From JAWOLE01 sp035263845 (GTDB taxonomy: Bacteria > Acidobacteriota > Thermoanaerobaculia > UBA5066 > Gp7-AA6): a DNA stretch of 64,000 nt. A program made the translations under genes and the position numbers. The stretch is from contig DATFQY010000056.1 of assembly GCA_035263845.1 (NCBI GenBank), positions 5,748-69,747 on the forward strand, in the 5' to 3' direction. Below are positions 48,601 to 56,112 of this stretch, piece after piece. The notes below the pieces were generated by a model. That model had not been told where the DNA came from and ran no database searches. It saw only the letters and a list, made by a program, of their open reading frames with translations. Numbering within the stretch: the stretch's first letter is position 1; the number at the start of each line of letters is the position of its first letter.

Positions 48601-48988
48601 TTGGGCGGACATGAGCGGCCTCTACACGAAGCTCGGCGCGGTCCGGGAGCTTCTGACCGCGGCGGACGACCGCTACGTCGTCATGAAAGGCGGCGACTCG
48701 GTGCGCCTCGCGTTCGACGCTTCGGCCCTGCCTCCGCTCGCCCCCGGCTGGGTCCGCGACTACGTCCTCGTCCTCGACGGCTGGGACAAGGACGCGGACA
48801 AGAACACGGTCGCCGGCCAGACGGTCGAGCCGCTGCCGTTCCACGGAATGGACGACGCGCGGTATGGAGAGGCCTCGCAGAAGTTTCCGGATGACGGGGC
48901 CCACCGCCGTTTTCGCGGCGAGTACCTGACCCGTCCCGGCGGCCCTCGCGAGTTCCTCGACGCGGTTCGTGGAACGGGTCCGAAGTGA
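45665..48988 (+). CDS. Secreted TPR plus FG-GAP (VCBS) repeat protein with an unassigned C-terminal domain
   Basis: A 1107-residue exported protein: signal peptide (about 1-19), TPR-like helices to about 215, then five calcium-loop FG-GAP motifs at 374-380, 423-429, 472-478, 516-522 and 561-567 (DFDNDGD, DFDRDGD, DLNADGR, DFDNDGH, DVDGDGD), which suggest a beta-propeller. A degenerate ASPIC-UnbV-like part (about 600-670) is followed by GSCPFLYAYDGKTWHFVTD (from 676) and 400 residues of no recognised family. The next gene overlaps by GTGA, so they are coupled. The protein probably acts in the periplasm or outside the cell; activity unknown. Confidence 0.85.
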   Translation: MPTALFLLLILLFLAPAADLSPADLSRLMAEKNLGLAALEEGDDAQARKRFETVRRLAPSEALGWADGAVAAMRGKDAAEAKKLMAEALALSPGDARVLALEGIRLELAGDPAALEAFEKAAAADPKDLGSRWNAAKLAAAAPGERARGIRHLEAALEQAPSNLFLLARLCEQRREEGGAASLAACDRMAGAVEARDEKLEKYITESRAALVSGDSAAASLKYRMVENLLRGTPRYQQARQVVEPGVVGIPLEDWSPGLAAKLRSRPPAIPVRFVEKPILALAALRGLSAVRVFGKDGRDLVFAGEQGLILAAAHDGYRPSGPLPGSASRSVEVADVANSGSFDLATPGALWTAGGNGYRKTAIAAGERVLPIDFDNDGDLDLYVSAPGGDRLLRNNLDGTWTDVTSRALPAGTASRSAAAADFDRDGDPDLVVVSSGGGLRLLDNLRGGRFAEKAAGLPAGGSFLAVAAGDLNADGRPDLVWTSDAKTWVALNRGDGTFLPATEIGAGGIPLLFDFDNDGHLDLFLAGAKASALFRNDGAGSFSRVETALPPAKDAEAVDVDGDGDLDLVLVTAGGAAAVYENQGGNANGWLDVALEGLPAGSAKVNRSGYGSEVEIKAGTLYAWRTVSRPVTRLGLNGMRKADVLRVIWTNGIPQNTLSPTPKTLVREVQQLKGSCPFLYAYDGKTWHFVTDPLGRAPAGLLYDGVHQAAADTREWLILPGRVLKPAEGGRLLLDFTEELWETAYLDLAELRAVDHEAGVEIVADEKMVPPPFPKKRIFTVRHPFVPRALDGEGRDRTAEIREADGVYLRDFEPTRYQGIVSPHELVLELPEARRAGSILLYLTGWIFYSDTSINVSMSQGSGEKPFGPVLEVPDGRGGWKTAIPVMGYPAGKTKTMPVDLSGVLDRSDPRVRIRTNLEISWDRIVYTVDEGAAPLKETAAPLLSAELSVRGFSRMVRESEGGPHVFLHDDVDRAPRWADMSGLYTKLGAVRELLTAADDRYVVMKGGDSVRLAFDASALPPLAPGWVRDYVLVLDGWDKDADKNTVAGQTVEPLPFHGMDDARYGEASQKFPDDGAHRRFRGEYLTRPGGPREFLDAVRGTGPK

Positions 48989-50706
48989 AGAGGGCCCTGG
49001 CGGCGTGCGTCGGGCCGGCCACGCTGGCCGGCTTGGTCATCGCCCTCGCCTGCGCCACGACGGCGGCGCCCCCGGGCGGCCCCGGCCTCTTCCGCGATGT
49101 CACGAAGGAGTCGGGGATCGATTTCCGGGTCGGCTCCGACATGCGACGCCTGAAGATGATCCCGACGATGATCGGGGGCTGCGCCTTCGGCGACTACGAC
49201 GGCGACGGCCTCCCGGACCTCTACGTGACCAACTCCATCCCGCACTGGGGAGCGAAGAACGATAAGAGCTGCGGCCGGCTGTACCACAACCTGGGCGGCG
49301 GCCGTTTCGAGGACGTGACGGAGAAAGCCGGGATCCGCCAGTGCGGCCTCGGGATGGGGGCCTTCTGGGCGGACCTCGACGGCGACGGCCGTCTCGACCT
49401 GTACCTGACCAACGTCGGCCCCAACGTCGTCTACTGGAACCGCGGCGACGGCACGTTCGAAGAGGGGAAGGATACGGGGCTGGAAGACCCGCTCTTTTCG
49501 GTCGGAGCCGCCTTCCTCGACTACGACGGAGACGGGAAGCTCGATGTCGTCGTCGCCAACTACCTCGACTCGACCCCCGAGTGGGAGGCCCGCCAGCCGC
49601 AGTTCGAGCTCCGCGTCCCCGAGGACTACATGGGCCAGCAGTCGCACCTCTTCCGAAACGAGGGGAATCGTCATTTCACCGACGTCACGAAGGCGGCCCG
49701 GCTCGAGATGAACCCGGCCGACACGAAGACCCTCGGCGTCGCGGCCCTCGACTACGACGGCGACGGCCGGACCGACCTGTACTTCGCCAACGACCGCGTC
49801 GGCAACCGCCTCTTCCGAAACCGCGGCGACGGCACCTTCGAGGAGACGACGGCGGAAACGGGCGCGGGCGTCCTGGGGCAGCGGGCTCGGGCAGGCATGG
49901 GGATCGCGGTGGGGGAGGTGGACGGAGAGGGCCGCCCCTCGATCTTCGTCACGAACTTCGGCGGCGAGCCCAACAGCCTCTACCGCAACGTGGAGGGGTC
50001 GCTCTTCGAGGACGCGAGCGACGCGTCGGGAGCGGGGCCCGTCGGGATGCCTTTCGTCCGGTGGGGAACTCAGTTTGCCGACTTCGACAACGACGGCCGG
50101 CCCGACCTCTACGCCGTCGGCGGCCACCTGGCCCCTCGAGTCGTCCGGCTCGTCGGCCACTACAAGAGCGGCAAGGCGGCGTACGTCGAGCTGGGAGATC
50201 CCGGCTACGCCCAGAAGACGGTCGTCCTGAAGAACCTCGGCGGCGGACGCTTCGAGGAGTGGAGGGACACCGGCGACCTCGCCCGGACGCTCATGTCGGG
50301 ACGGGGGAGCGCGGTCGCGGACGTGGATGGCGAAGGCGGGCTGGACCTCTTCGTGGTGGACATCGCGGGCCGCTCGCGCCTCTTCCGCAACGAGGCTGGC
50401 GGGCGGAAATCCTGGATCGCCTTCGAGCCGGTTGCCGGCGAGGACCGCCGGACGGTCATCGGGACGAAGCTCCGCGTGACGGCCGGAGGCCGGTCGCAGA
50501 CACAGTGGTTCTTCGTGACGCCGTCCTACGCGTCGGGAAGCCTGACGGACCTTCACTTCGGTCTCGGAGACGCCGAGCGCGCCGACGAGGTCACTGTCGC
50601 GTGGCCGGGAGGAGCGTCGCAGACGTTTCGGGATCTTCCGGCGAGAGCGACCTACCGGATCCGCCCGGGCGGCACTCCCGAGCCTCGAAGGCGTCCGGGC
50701 CGCTAA
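48985..50706 (+). CDS. FG-GAP/ASPIC-UnbV protein, likely exported
   Basis: A 573-residue CRTAC1-like protein. The N-terminus (to about C23, IALAC) looks like a signal peptide, perhaps a lipobox. Repeated calcium-loop motifs (DYDGDGLPDLY, DLDGDGRLDLY, DYDGDGKLDV, DYDGDGRTDLY, DFDNDGRPDLY) span about 65-390, followed by a C-terminal UnbV domain (GTKLRVTAGG, FGLGDAERADEVTVAWPGG). The GTG start lies in a GTGA overlap. The convergent solenoid gene shares 4 bases at the stops. Confidence 0.88.
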   Translation: MKRALAACVGPATLAGLVIALACATTAAPPGGPGLFRDVTKESGIDFRVGSDMRRLKMIPTMIGGCAFGDYDGDGLPDLYVTNSIPHWGAKNDKSCGRLYHNLGGGRFEDVTEKAGIRQCGLGMGAFWADLDGDGRLDLYLTNVGPNVVYWNRGDGTFEEGKDTGLEDPLFSVGAAFLDYDGDGKLDVVVANYLDSTPEWEARQPQFELRVPEDYMGQQSHLFRNEGNRHFTDVTKAARLEMNPADTKTLGVAALDYDGDGRTDLYFANDRVGNRLFRNRGDGTFEETTAETGAGVLGQRARAGMGIAVGEVDGEGRPSIFVTNFGGEPNSLYRNVEGSLFEDASDASGAGPVGMPFVRWGTQFADFDNDGRPDLYAVGGHLAPRVVRLVGHYKSGKAAYVELGDPGYAQKTVVLKNLGGGRFEEWRDTGDLARTLMSGRGSAVADVDGEGGLDLFVVDIAGRSRLFRNEAGGRKSWIAFEPVAGEDRRTVIGTKLRVTAGGRSQTQWFFVTPSYASGSLTDLHFGLGDAERADEVTVAWPGGASQTFRDLPARATYRIRPGGTPEPRRRPGR

Positions 50707-51338
50707 GAGCGGGGCGAGTCGGAGGCCGAGGCGAGCGCGATCGCGCCGGGACGGGAAGCCGTGGCCGAGACGGCGCCGCGGATGTCGGTGGCCGCCGCGG
50801 TGATCGCGATCTGGCCGCCGTCCAGCCTGGCGTCGGACGCGATCGACGAGCCGGGCTCGGTCACTGCCTTTCCGACGACGTAGATGTCGATGGCGCCGCC
50901 GTTGGCGGCGGAGTCGCAGGCCGCGATCCGGGCGCCGGGAGCGCCGTCGCCGGGACCGTGCATCCTGAAGTTCCCGCCGACGGCGATCTCGATCGGCCCG
51001 CCGTCCTCCTGGCTCCGGCCGGAGGAGATGGCGCTGTCGGGAAGCATCTCGAGGTTGCCTCCCACGGCGATCCGCACGGAGCAGGCAGAGGCCGGGGAAA
51101 CCTTGGCGCAGGTGATCCGGCCGCCCGGGGTCAGGGTGAGGTTCCCGGCGACCGTGAAGATTCCGTTGGCCTGGTGATCGGCGTCCATCGGGGACCCGTC
51201 GAGGCTCTCGATCGAAACGGCCTTCGTGATCGTGACGCTGGAGGCAGCGAAGAGGCGGTGGCTGAACGTCAGGACGACGCAGTCGATCGCGATGCCGACG
51301 AGGACCCAGCGGCGCCAGTGCTTCCTCAATCTCGTCAT
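50703..51338 (-). CDS. Small secreted solenoid-like protein
   Basis: A 211-residue protein with a basic N-terminus and signal-like helix (RRWVLVGIAIDCVVLTFSHRL). The mature part repeats a loose 30-40 residue unit: VRIAVGGNLEMLPDSAISS, PIEIAVGGNFRM, AIDIYVVGKAVTEPGSSIAS, QIAITAAATDIRGAV. This suggests a short beta-helix like the cores of large secreted adhesins, possibly cut short. I do not recognise a family. It follows, on the minus strand, the UnbV lipoprotein gene by 89 bases. Confidence 0.65.
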   Translation of the reverse strand: MTRLRKHWRRWVLVGIAIDCVVLTFSHRLFAASSVTITKAVSIESLDGSPMDADHQANGIFTVAGNLTLTPGGRITCAKVSPASACSVRIAVGGNLEMLPDSAISSGRSQEDGGPIEIAVGGNFRMHGPGDGAPGARIAACDSAANGGAIDIYVVGKAVTEPGSSIASDARLDGGQIAITAAATDIRGAVSATASRPGAIALASASDSPRS

Positions 51339-51427
51339 GATCGTGCTCAATTCTGGTTTGCGCACAGCGTGTTGGGAATTGGACGTTGGTGGGGGAGACT
51401 TTGGTCCAAGGGAGTCGACAGTGAAGG

Positions 51428-53152
51428 CTACTTCACGATGCCCTTTCCTTCCTCGATCGTGAGGCGGGATCCGCCCTGGATGTCCTCGAAGGATTCCGCA
51501 GCTCCGTCGGGCCAGCGGATCTCGAGCTTGTCGATCTTCCTCGCGTCGCCCAGGCCGAACGTGAGGGTCTTTTCGGGAGCGGAGAGGTAAGACGAGCCGC
51601 CCGTGACCTGGAGGGAGAGCGTTCGGCCGGCGATCAGGGCGGTCGCCCTCGCTCCCACGGCGTCGCGATTGGACTTGCCGGTCCCGATGAGGCGGACGCG
51701 GACGGACTGCCGCGGCGCGTCGGTCCGGTTCCGGTAGATCCGGGCCGGCCCCCCGTTTTCGACGACCACGATGTCGAGGTCGCCGTCTCCGTCGAGGTCC
51801 GCGAAGGCGGCGCCGCGGGCAACCAGCGGCTGATCCATCCCCTCCGAGCGCGCCTCCGCGAACTTTTCCCCGCCGTGGTTCAGATACAGGATCGGGCGCT
51901 GCCGGTAAGCGACATCCTTCTGCACCTCCTGGACGGTCGGCTCGACGTGGCCGTTGGCGAGAAAGAGGTCGAGGCGCCCGTCGAGGTCGGCGTCGAAGAA
52001 GAAGACGCCGAAGGTCAGCGAAAGGAGCGACGTCGGCCCCACGCCGCTCCTCGGGGATTCGTCGAGGAAAACCTCGCCGGCGTCCGTCCAGTAGAGCGAC
52101 TTCAGCTCGTTGGAGAAGTTGCCGATCGCGAGGCTGACGCCCTTGCCGTTTTTCGTGTCGCCCCAGGATACTCCCATCGCGCCGCGCGAGCGGCCCGCCT
52201 CGTCCACCGCGACGCCGGCCTCGACGCCGACGTCCTCGAAGGTTCCGTCCCCCTTGTTGCGGTACAGGTTGTTGGGCGCGGTGTCGTTGGCGACCAGGAA
52301 GTCCTCGCGCCCATCGCCGTTGAAGTCGTACGGGGCCACGCCCAGCGCCTTTTGGTTCGTGTTCCAGACGCCCGCCTTCTTCGTCACGTCCTCGAAACGG
52401 CCGTTGCCCAGGTTGCGGTAGAGGTGCGAGGAGGTCCCGGGGTAGCGCTCGGGCGTGCAGTAGGACTTCGTCTTGCCGTCGAGCGTGCAGAAGAGGTCTC
52501 CCTTCGGCGTCCAGTCCACGTAGCGGCAGACGAAAAGGTCGAGCAGGCCGTCGCCGTCGTAGTCGAACCAGGCGGCGGAGGTCCCCCAACCGGAGTCGGC
52601 CACGCCGGCCCTGGCCGCCACCTCCTCGAATTTCCCGCCGAGGTTGTGGAAGAGATAGTTGCGGCCGAGCGCCGTGACGTAGACGTCGTCGCGGCCGTCG
52701 TTGTCGTAGTCGCCGACCGCGGCACCCATTCCGTAGAAGACGCGCTCGAGCCCCGCTTCGCGAGTCACGTCGCGAAAATGCGGGAGGCCGTCCGTCCCGA
52801 CTCCCTCGTTGCGATAGAGCGCGAGGGAGGACTGCTGCTTCGCGCCGCGCGGGTCTCCGGGCCAAAAGGAGCTCGAGACAAAGAGAAGGTCCGGACGCCC
52901 GTCACCGTCGTAGTCCAGGACGGCGACGCCGCCGCCCATCGTCTCGGGCATCCACTTGTCGCCGCGCGCGCCGTTGACGTGCGTGAAGGCGACGCCCATC
53001 GCCTGCGTTTTTTCTTCGAAAGGGACCGACGAGACCGGCGTCGGCGCGGGGGGAATCGCGGGGGCGGGTTTGGGTGCCTCCGCTGCCCGGCGGCAAGCGG
53101 CAAAGGCGGAAAGAAGGAGAACCAGAATCACCCCTGGCGGGCGCCGCTTCAT
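51428..53152 (-). CDS. FG-GAP/ASPIC-UnbV lipoprotein
   Basis: A 574-residue CRTAC1-like protein. A lipoprotein signal ends at C20 (LSAFAAC), then a Pro/Ala linker and FG-GAP loops: DYDGDGRPDLL, DYDNDGRDDVY, DYDGDGLLDLF, DFNGDGRED, DADLDGRLDLF, DLDGDGDLDIV. The C-terminal UnbV domain is complete (VGARATALIAG, GSSYLSAPEKTLTFGLG, EIRWPDGAAESF). The start MKRRPPGVIL was preferred to an earlier in-frame ATG that translates through a REP-like repeat. Confidence 0.88.
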   Translation of the reverse strand: MKRRPPGVILVLLLSAFAACRRAAEAPKPAPAIPPAPTPVSSVPFEEKTQAMGVAFTHVNGARGDKWMPETMGGGVAVLDYDGDGRPDLLFVSSSFWPGDPRGAKQQSSLALYRNEGVGTDGLPHFRDVTREAGLERVFYGMGAAVGDYDNDGRDDVYVTALGRNYLFHNLGGKFEEVAARAGVADSGWGTSAAWFDYDGDGLLDLFVCRYVDWTPKGDLFCTLDGKTKSYCTPERYPGTSSHLYRNLGNGRFEDVTKKAGVWNTNQKALGVAPYDFNGDGREDFLVANDTAPNNLYRNKGDGTFEDVGVEAGVAVDEAGRSRGAMGVSWGDTKNGKGVSLAIGNFSNELKSLYWTDAGEVFLDESPRSGVGPTSLLSLTFGVFFFDADLDGRLDLFLANGHVEPTVQEVQKDVAYRQRPILYLNHGGEKFAEARSEGMDQPLVARGAAFADLDGDGDLDIVVVENGGPARIYRNRTDAPRQSVRVRLIGTGKSNRDAVGARATALIAGRTLSLQVTGGSSYLSAPEKTLTFGLGDARKIDKLEIRWPDGAAESFEDIQGGSRLTIEEGKGIVK

Positions 53153-53172
53153 CGCATTCCGGCTCAACGGAG

Positions 53173-53200
53173 TTCCTTCGCTTCGCTCAGATGACAAGGG
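53173..53200. repeat. REP-like dispersed repeat, copy 5
   Basis: Reads TTCCTTCGCTTCGCTCAGAT then GACAAGG, a one-arm copy with a one-base deletion. It lies between the UnbV lipoprotein start and the cytochrome gene stop. Confidence 0.8.
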
Positions 53201-53204
53201 TGAG

Positions 53205-55979
53205 TTATGGGGCCGAGTAGGGTTTTCCGGCGGCGGAGGGGTGGCCGGCGGCCGGCTTTCCTTCGCGGACGGTGTCGCGGGCCTCGCGGATGATCGGAGG
53301 ATGGGTCCGGGTCAGGTAGCCCATGTCCGTCTGGTACCCCTTGGGGCCCATGGACACGACCCAGGGCGCCGGCGCGGCGGCGGGAGGCTGCTGCTCCGCG
53401 TGGACGTGGATCGGAAGAGACTCCCGGTTGTCCCACTCGTTGTTCCGGCGGTAGTCGGCGGCGATCGCCCGCGCGGTCTCGTCGTCCTTGTAGCGCCGGT
53501 AGGAGGCCTCGTGGAAGGCGGCTTTCTGGCGGTCGCCCATCGCGCGGTAGACCCGCATCAGGTTGTAGTGCGCGTTCAAGTCCTCCGAGTCGATCTCGAG
53601 GACCTTCTGGTACGCCTCGATCGCCTTCGGGTACCGTCCCGCCAGCCACTCGATCGACCCCAGGTTGTTCCAGGCCACCCGGTCGAGCGGGAACCTGGAG
53701 AGGACGAACTGGAGGTCGCGCCCGGCGTCGTCGAGCCGGCCTTCCTCCTTGGCGACCTGCGCGCGGAAGAAGGCCGTCTTCCCCCATCCCGGTCGCCGGC
53801 GGTCGGCCTCCATCAGGGAGCTCTTGGCGTCCTCGAGGCGCCCCTCGGCGATCTCGGCGCGCGCACGGTTCAACGGCCCGTCCGGCTTGTCGGCGGCGAG
53901 CTCCTCGACGATCGTCCACGCGACGACCGCGCCCTTGTAGTCGCCCTGGAGGAAAAGGCCGATGCCGTAGTCGTTCCAGCGAAGCCATGGCGGGTCAGTG
54001 TTGCCCCGTTTGCCAGGGTCGGGACTCGGGACTCGGGAGGGAGGGTCCGCGGGACTCGAACCGGAGACGGGAAGAGTGACGGTGTCGCTGGCGAGGGTCG
54101 TCACGGGGAGCGACGGCGAGGAAGCCCCGAGCGAGAAGGTCGTGTAGTCGCGGGAGAACTTGCGGTAGTGGACTCCCGCGGAGAGGGTGATCGAGCCCGA
54201 GGCGTTGCCCGGAACCCGGACGCGGTAGTGCACGACCCGCGCGGCGCCGGGGCCGATGCCGTTGTTGTAGAGCGGAACGTGGATGTCCTGCGGCTGGCGG
54301 CGGTCCATGTGGCTGCCGTCGTGGTCGATCAGGAGGATCGTGAGCATGTCGGCAGCCGGGTCGAGCCGCCCCGAGGAATCCAGCACACCGCTGCGGAAGA
54401 ACTTCTTCTCGCCGGCCTCGCCCTCCACGGAGACCCAGGTCTCGTTGGAGTCCGCGGTGCCGTTCGTATAGGGGTGGCCGACTCCGCGCGTGCGCACGAC
54501 GACCTCGAGGTCGAGCGTCTCGCCGGGCTTGACGGCGGGAGGCTTCTCGCCGATCACCACGACCTCGTCCCCCCGCTTGATCGCGAAGAGGTCCACGGAG
54601 AGGACCTTGTTCTGGAGGAACTTCCCGATCGTCTCCTGCGTCTTCTTGTCGCCGCGGATGAAGGGGAGCGCCGTGTTGGCTGCCGGGAAGAGGTGATCGT
54701 GGACGAGCCCCTTCTTGTTCCCGAACTCGTCGGAGCGGTAGGGCGGCAGGTGGCAGTCGCGGCACGCCTTGGCCTGCGGGGGATCGTAGAAGGAGCGCAC
54801 GGCCCGTCCCGAGACTCCCGAGTCGTACCAGGTGTCGTAGTGGTTCTGCCCGCGCAGCCACCGGTAGCTGTTGAGCGCCGGGATCAGCTCGACCTTGTGG
54901 CATGTCGAGCAGAACTCCGGGGTGCGGTGGAAGGGCTTCAGGAACGTCTTCCGGTGGAGCGACGGCTCCATGCGGATCAGGAGACGGTTGATCGCGGCGA
55001 GCGTCTTGTTCTTCGTGAACGCGAAGGGATACTGCTTGGCTTCCTCGATGACGTAGGACCCGTTTCCGCGCAGGTCCTTGATCTCGGCGATCGAGTGGCA
55101 GGACATGCACGTCAGTCCCTGCTGCGCTTCCCAGGAGTCGTAGGAGAACTTCGCCTGCGTGGCCGCGCCCATCTGGCCGGTGAAGAGGACGACGGGATCG
55201 TGGCAGCCCGAGCACCACTTCGTGCGCTCGCGGCCGACCCGGTCGGCCATCAGCTCGACGCTCTTCCGGTAGAACGGGTTGTTGAACGAGGAGAAGCGGT
55301 GAGCCGACAGCTCCCACTCGTGGAAGGAGTCGGGGTGGCACTGCTGGCAGTAGTCGTTGGCGGCGAGCTTCTTTCCGTCCAGGAGCCCCTGGTCGAAGGT
55401 CTCGGAATAGGACGGGAAAAAGACGGTGTCTCCGTTGACGTTGACGATCCTCTTGGGCGGCCTCTCGAGCTTCGCAACGACGCCCATCGCCGCGAGGAAG
55501 ACGACGACCGCGGCTCCCCACGCGAAGAACCGCCGGAACTGCAGCTTATGGGTGTGCGCCCGCCGGTGAAGGATGAAGGCGACGATCGCGAGCGGGCTCG
55601 CGAGGACGTGCGCGAGCCACACCGCCCGGTTGTTCAGCGTCGCGCCCTGGAACGTCATGAAGATCCCGCTCACGACGACGACGACGGCGAGCGTGAAGAT
55701 CGTCAGTCCGGCGATCTTCGCCCGCTTGTTCCACATCCGGATCATCCGCTTCGCGTGGGTGATCGCGAAGACGAAGAAGGGAATGGCGATCAGGAGCCCC
55801 AGAGCCAGGTGAACGAGCAGCATCACGTAGAAGAACGCCGTGTCCCTGGTGAACGCGTAGAGATAGATCGCATTCGCCGCGATCAGTCCCAAAGGAATGA
55901 GCAGCAGCCCATAAAGCCGCCGCTGCCACGGCCTCAGAACTCCGGCCGGTTTCGGGGGTGCGGGAACGCCCTCGCTCAT
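53205..55979 (-). CDS. Membrane cytochrome b-like / pentaheme cytochrome c / TPR fusion
   Basis: A 924-residue membrane protein. Five hydrophobic helices span about 22-170; H57 with H75 and H124 with H138 (13 residues between, a bis-His spacing seen in b cytochromes) could ligate b hemes. Five c-type heme sites follow: CQQCH 211-215, CSGCH 256-260, CMSCH 291-295, CSTCH 357-361, CRDCH 406-410. A beta-rich part (about 470-640) and TPR helices (about 665-825) complete it. A role in moving electrons from the quinol pool to a periplasmic acceptor is inferred. TAAACT lies 10 bases before the ATG. Confidence 0.85.
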   Translation of the reverse strand: MSEGVPAPPKPAGVLRPWQRRLYGLLLIPLGLIAANAIYLYAFTRDTAFFYVMLLVHLALGLLIAIPFFVFAITHAKRMIRMWNKRAKIAGLTIFTLAVVVVVSGIFMTFQGATLNNRAVWLAHVLASPLAIVAFILHRRAHTHKLQFRRFFAWGAAVVVFLAAMGVVAKLERPPKRIVNVNGDTVFFPSYSETFDQGLLDGKKLAANDYCQQCHPDSFHEWELSAHRFSSFNNPFYRKSVELMADRVGRERTKWCSGCHDPVVLFTGQMGAATQAKFSYDSWEAQQGLTCMSCHSIAEIKDLRGNGSYVIEEAKQYPFAFTKNKTLAAINRLLIRMEPSLHRKTFLKPFHRTPEFCSTCHKVELIPALNSYRWLRGQNHYDTWYDSGVSGRAVRSFYDPPQAKACRDCHLPPYRSDEFGNKKGLVHDHLFPAANTALPFIRGDKKTQETIGKFLQNKVLSVDLFAIKRGDEVVVIGEKPPAVKPGETLDLEVVVRTRGVGHPYTNGTADSNETWVSVEGEAGEKKFFRSGVLDSSGRLDPAADMLTILLIDHDGSHMDRRQPQDIHVPLYNNGIGPGAARVVHYRVRVPGNASGSITLSAGVHYRKFSRDYTTFSLGASSPSLPVTTLASDTVTLPVSGSSPADPPSRVPSPDPGKRGNTDPPWLRWNDYGIGLFLQGDYKGAVVAWTIVEELAADKPDGPLNRARAEIAEGRLEDAKSSLMEADRRRPGWGKTAFFRAQVAKEEGRLDDAGRDLQFVLSRFPLDRVAWNNLGSIEWLAGRYPKAIEAYQKVLEIDSEDLNAHYNLMRVYRAMGDRQKAAFHEASYRRYKDDETARAIAADYRRNNEWDNRESLPIHVHAEQQPPAAAPAPWVVSMGPKGYQTDMGYLTRTHPPIIREARDTVREGKPAAGHPSAAGKPYSAP

Positions 55980-55989
55980 TTTCGCCGAA

Positions 55990-55995
55990 AGTTTA
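55990..55995 (-). promoter_or_regulatory. Predicted -10 box of the multiheme cytochrome gene
   Basis: Minus-strand TAAACT ends 10 bases before the ATG; no Shine-Dalgarno is seen in TTCGGCGAAA. Confidence 0.4.
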
Positions 55996-56013
55996 CCGAA
56001 TGGGCCGGCGTTC

Positions 56014-56102
56014 CGGTGGTAGGTGTTCGGTGGTAGGTATCAGGGAAGGGCCGTCGATGAGGGCTCTCGTCCCTGGCACCTTCCGCCGACGACCTACCAC
56101 CT
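56014..56102. repeat. Inverted GGTGGTAGGT repeat
   Basis: Left arm carries CGGTGGTAGGTGTTCGGTGG then TAGGTATCAGGGA; right arm carries TCCCTGGCACC and GACCTACCACC. It fills most of the 133-base gap between the cytochrome and protease genes and could form a hairpin downstream of the protease stop. Confidence 0.75.
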
Positions 56103-56112
56103 GCGAGCCGAG

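Noticed and set aside
53153..53197. Upstream ATG extending the UnbV lipoprotein by 15 residues
   Set aside because: The extension translates through a dispersed repeat and would bury the lipoprotein signal.
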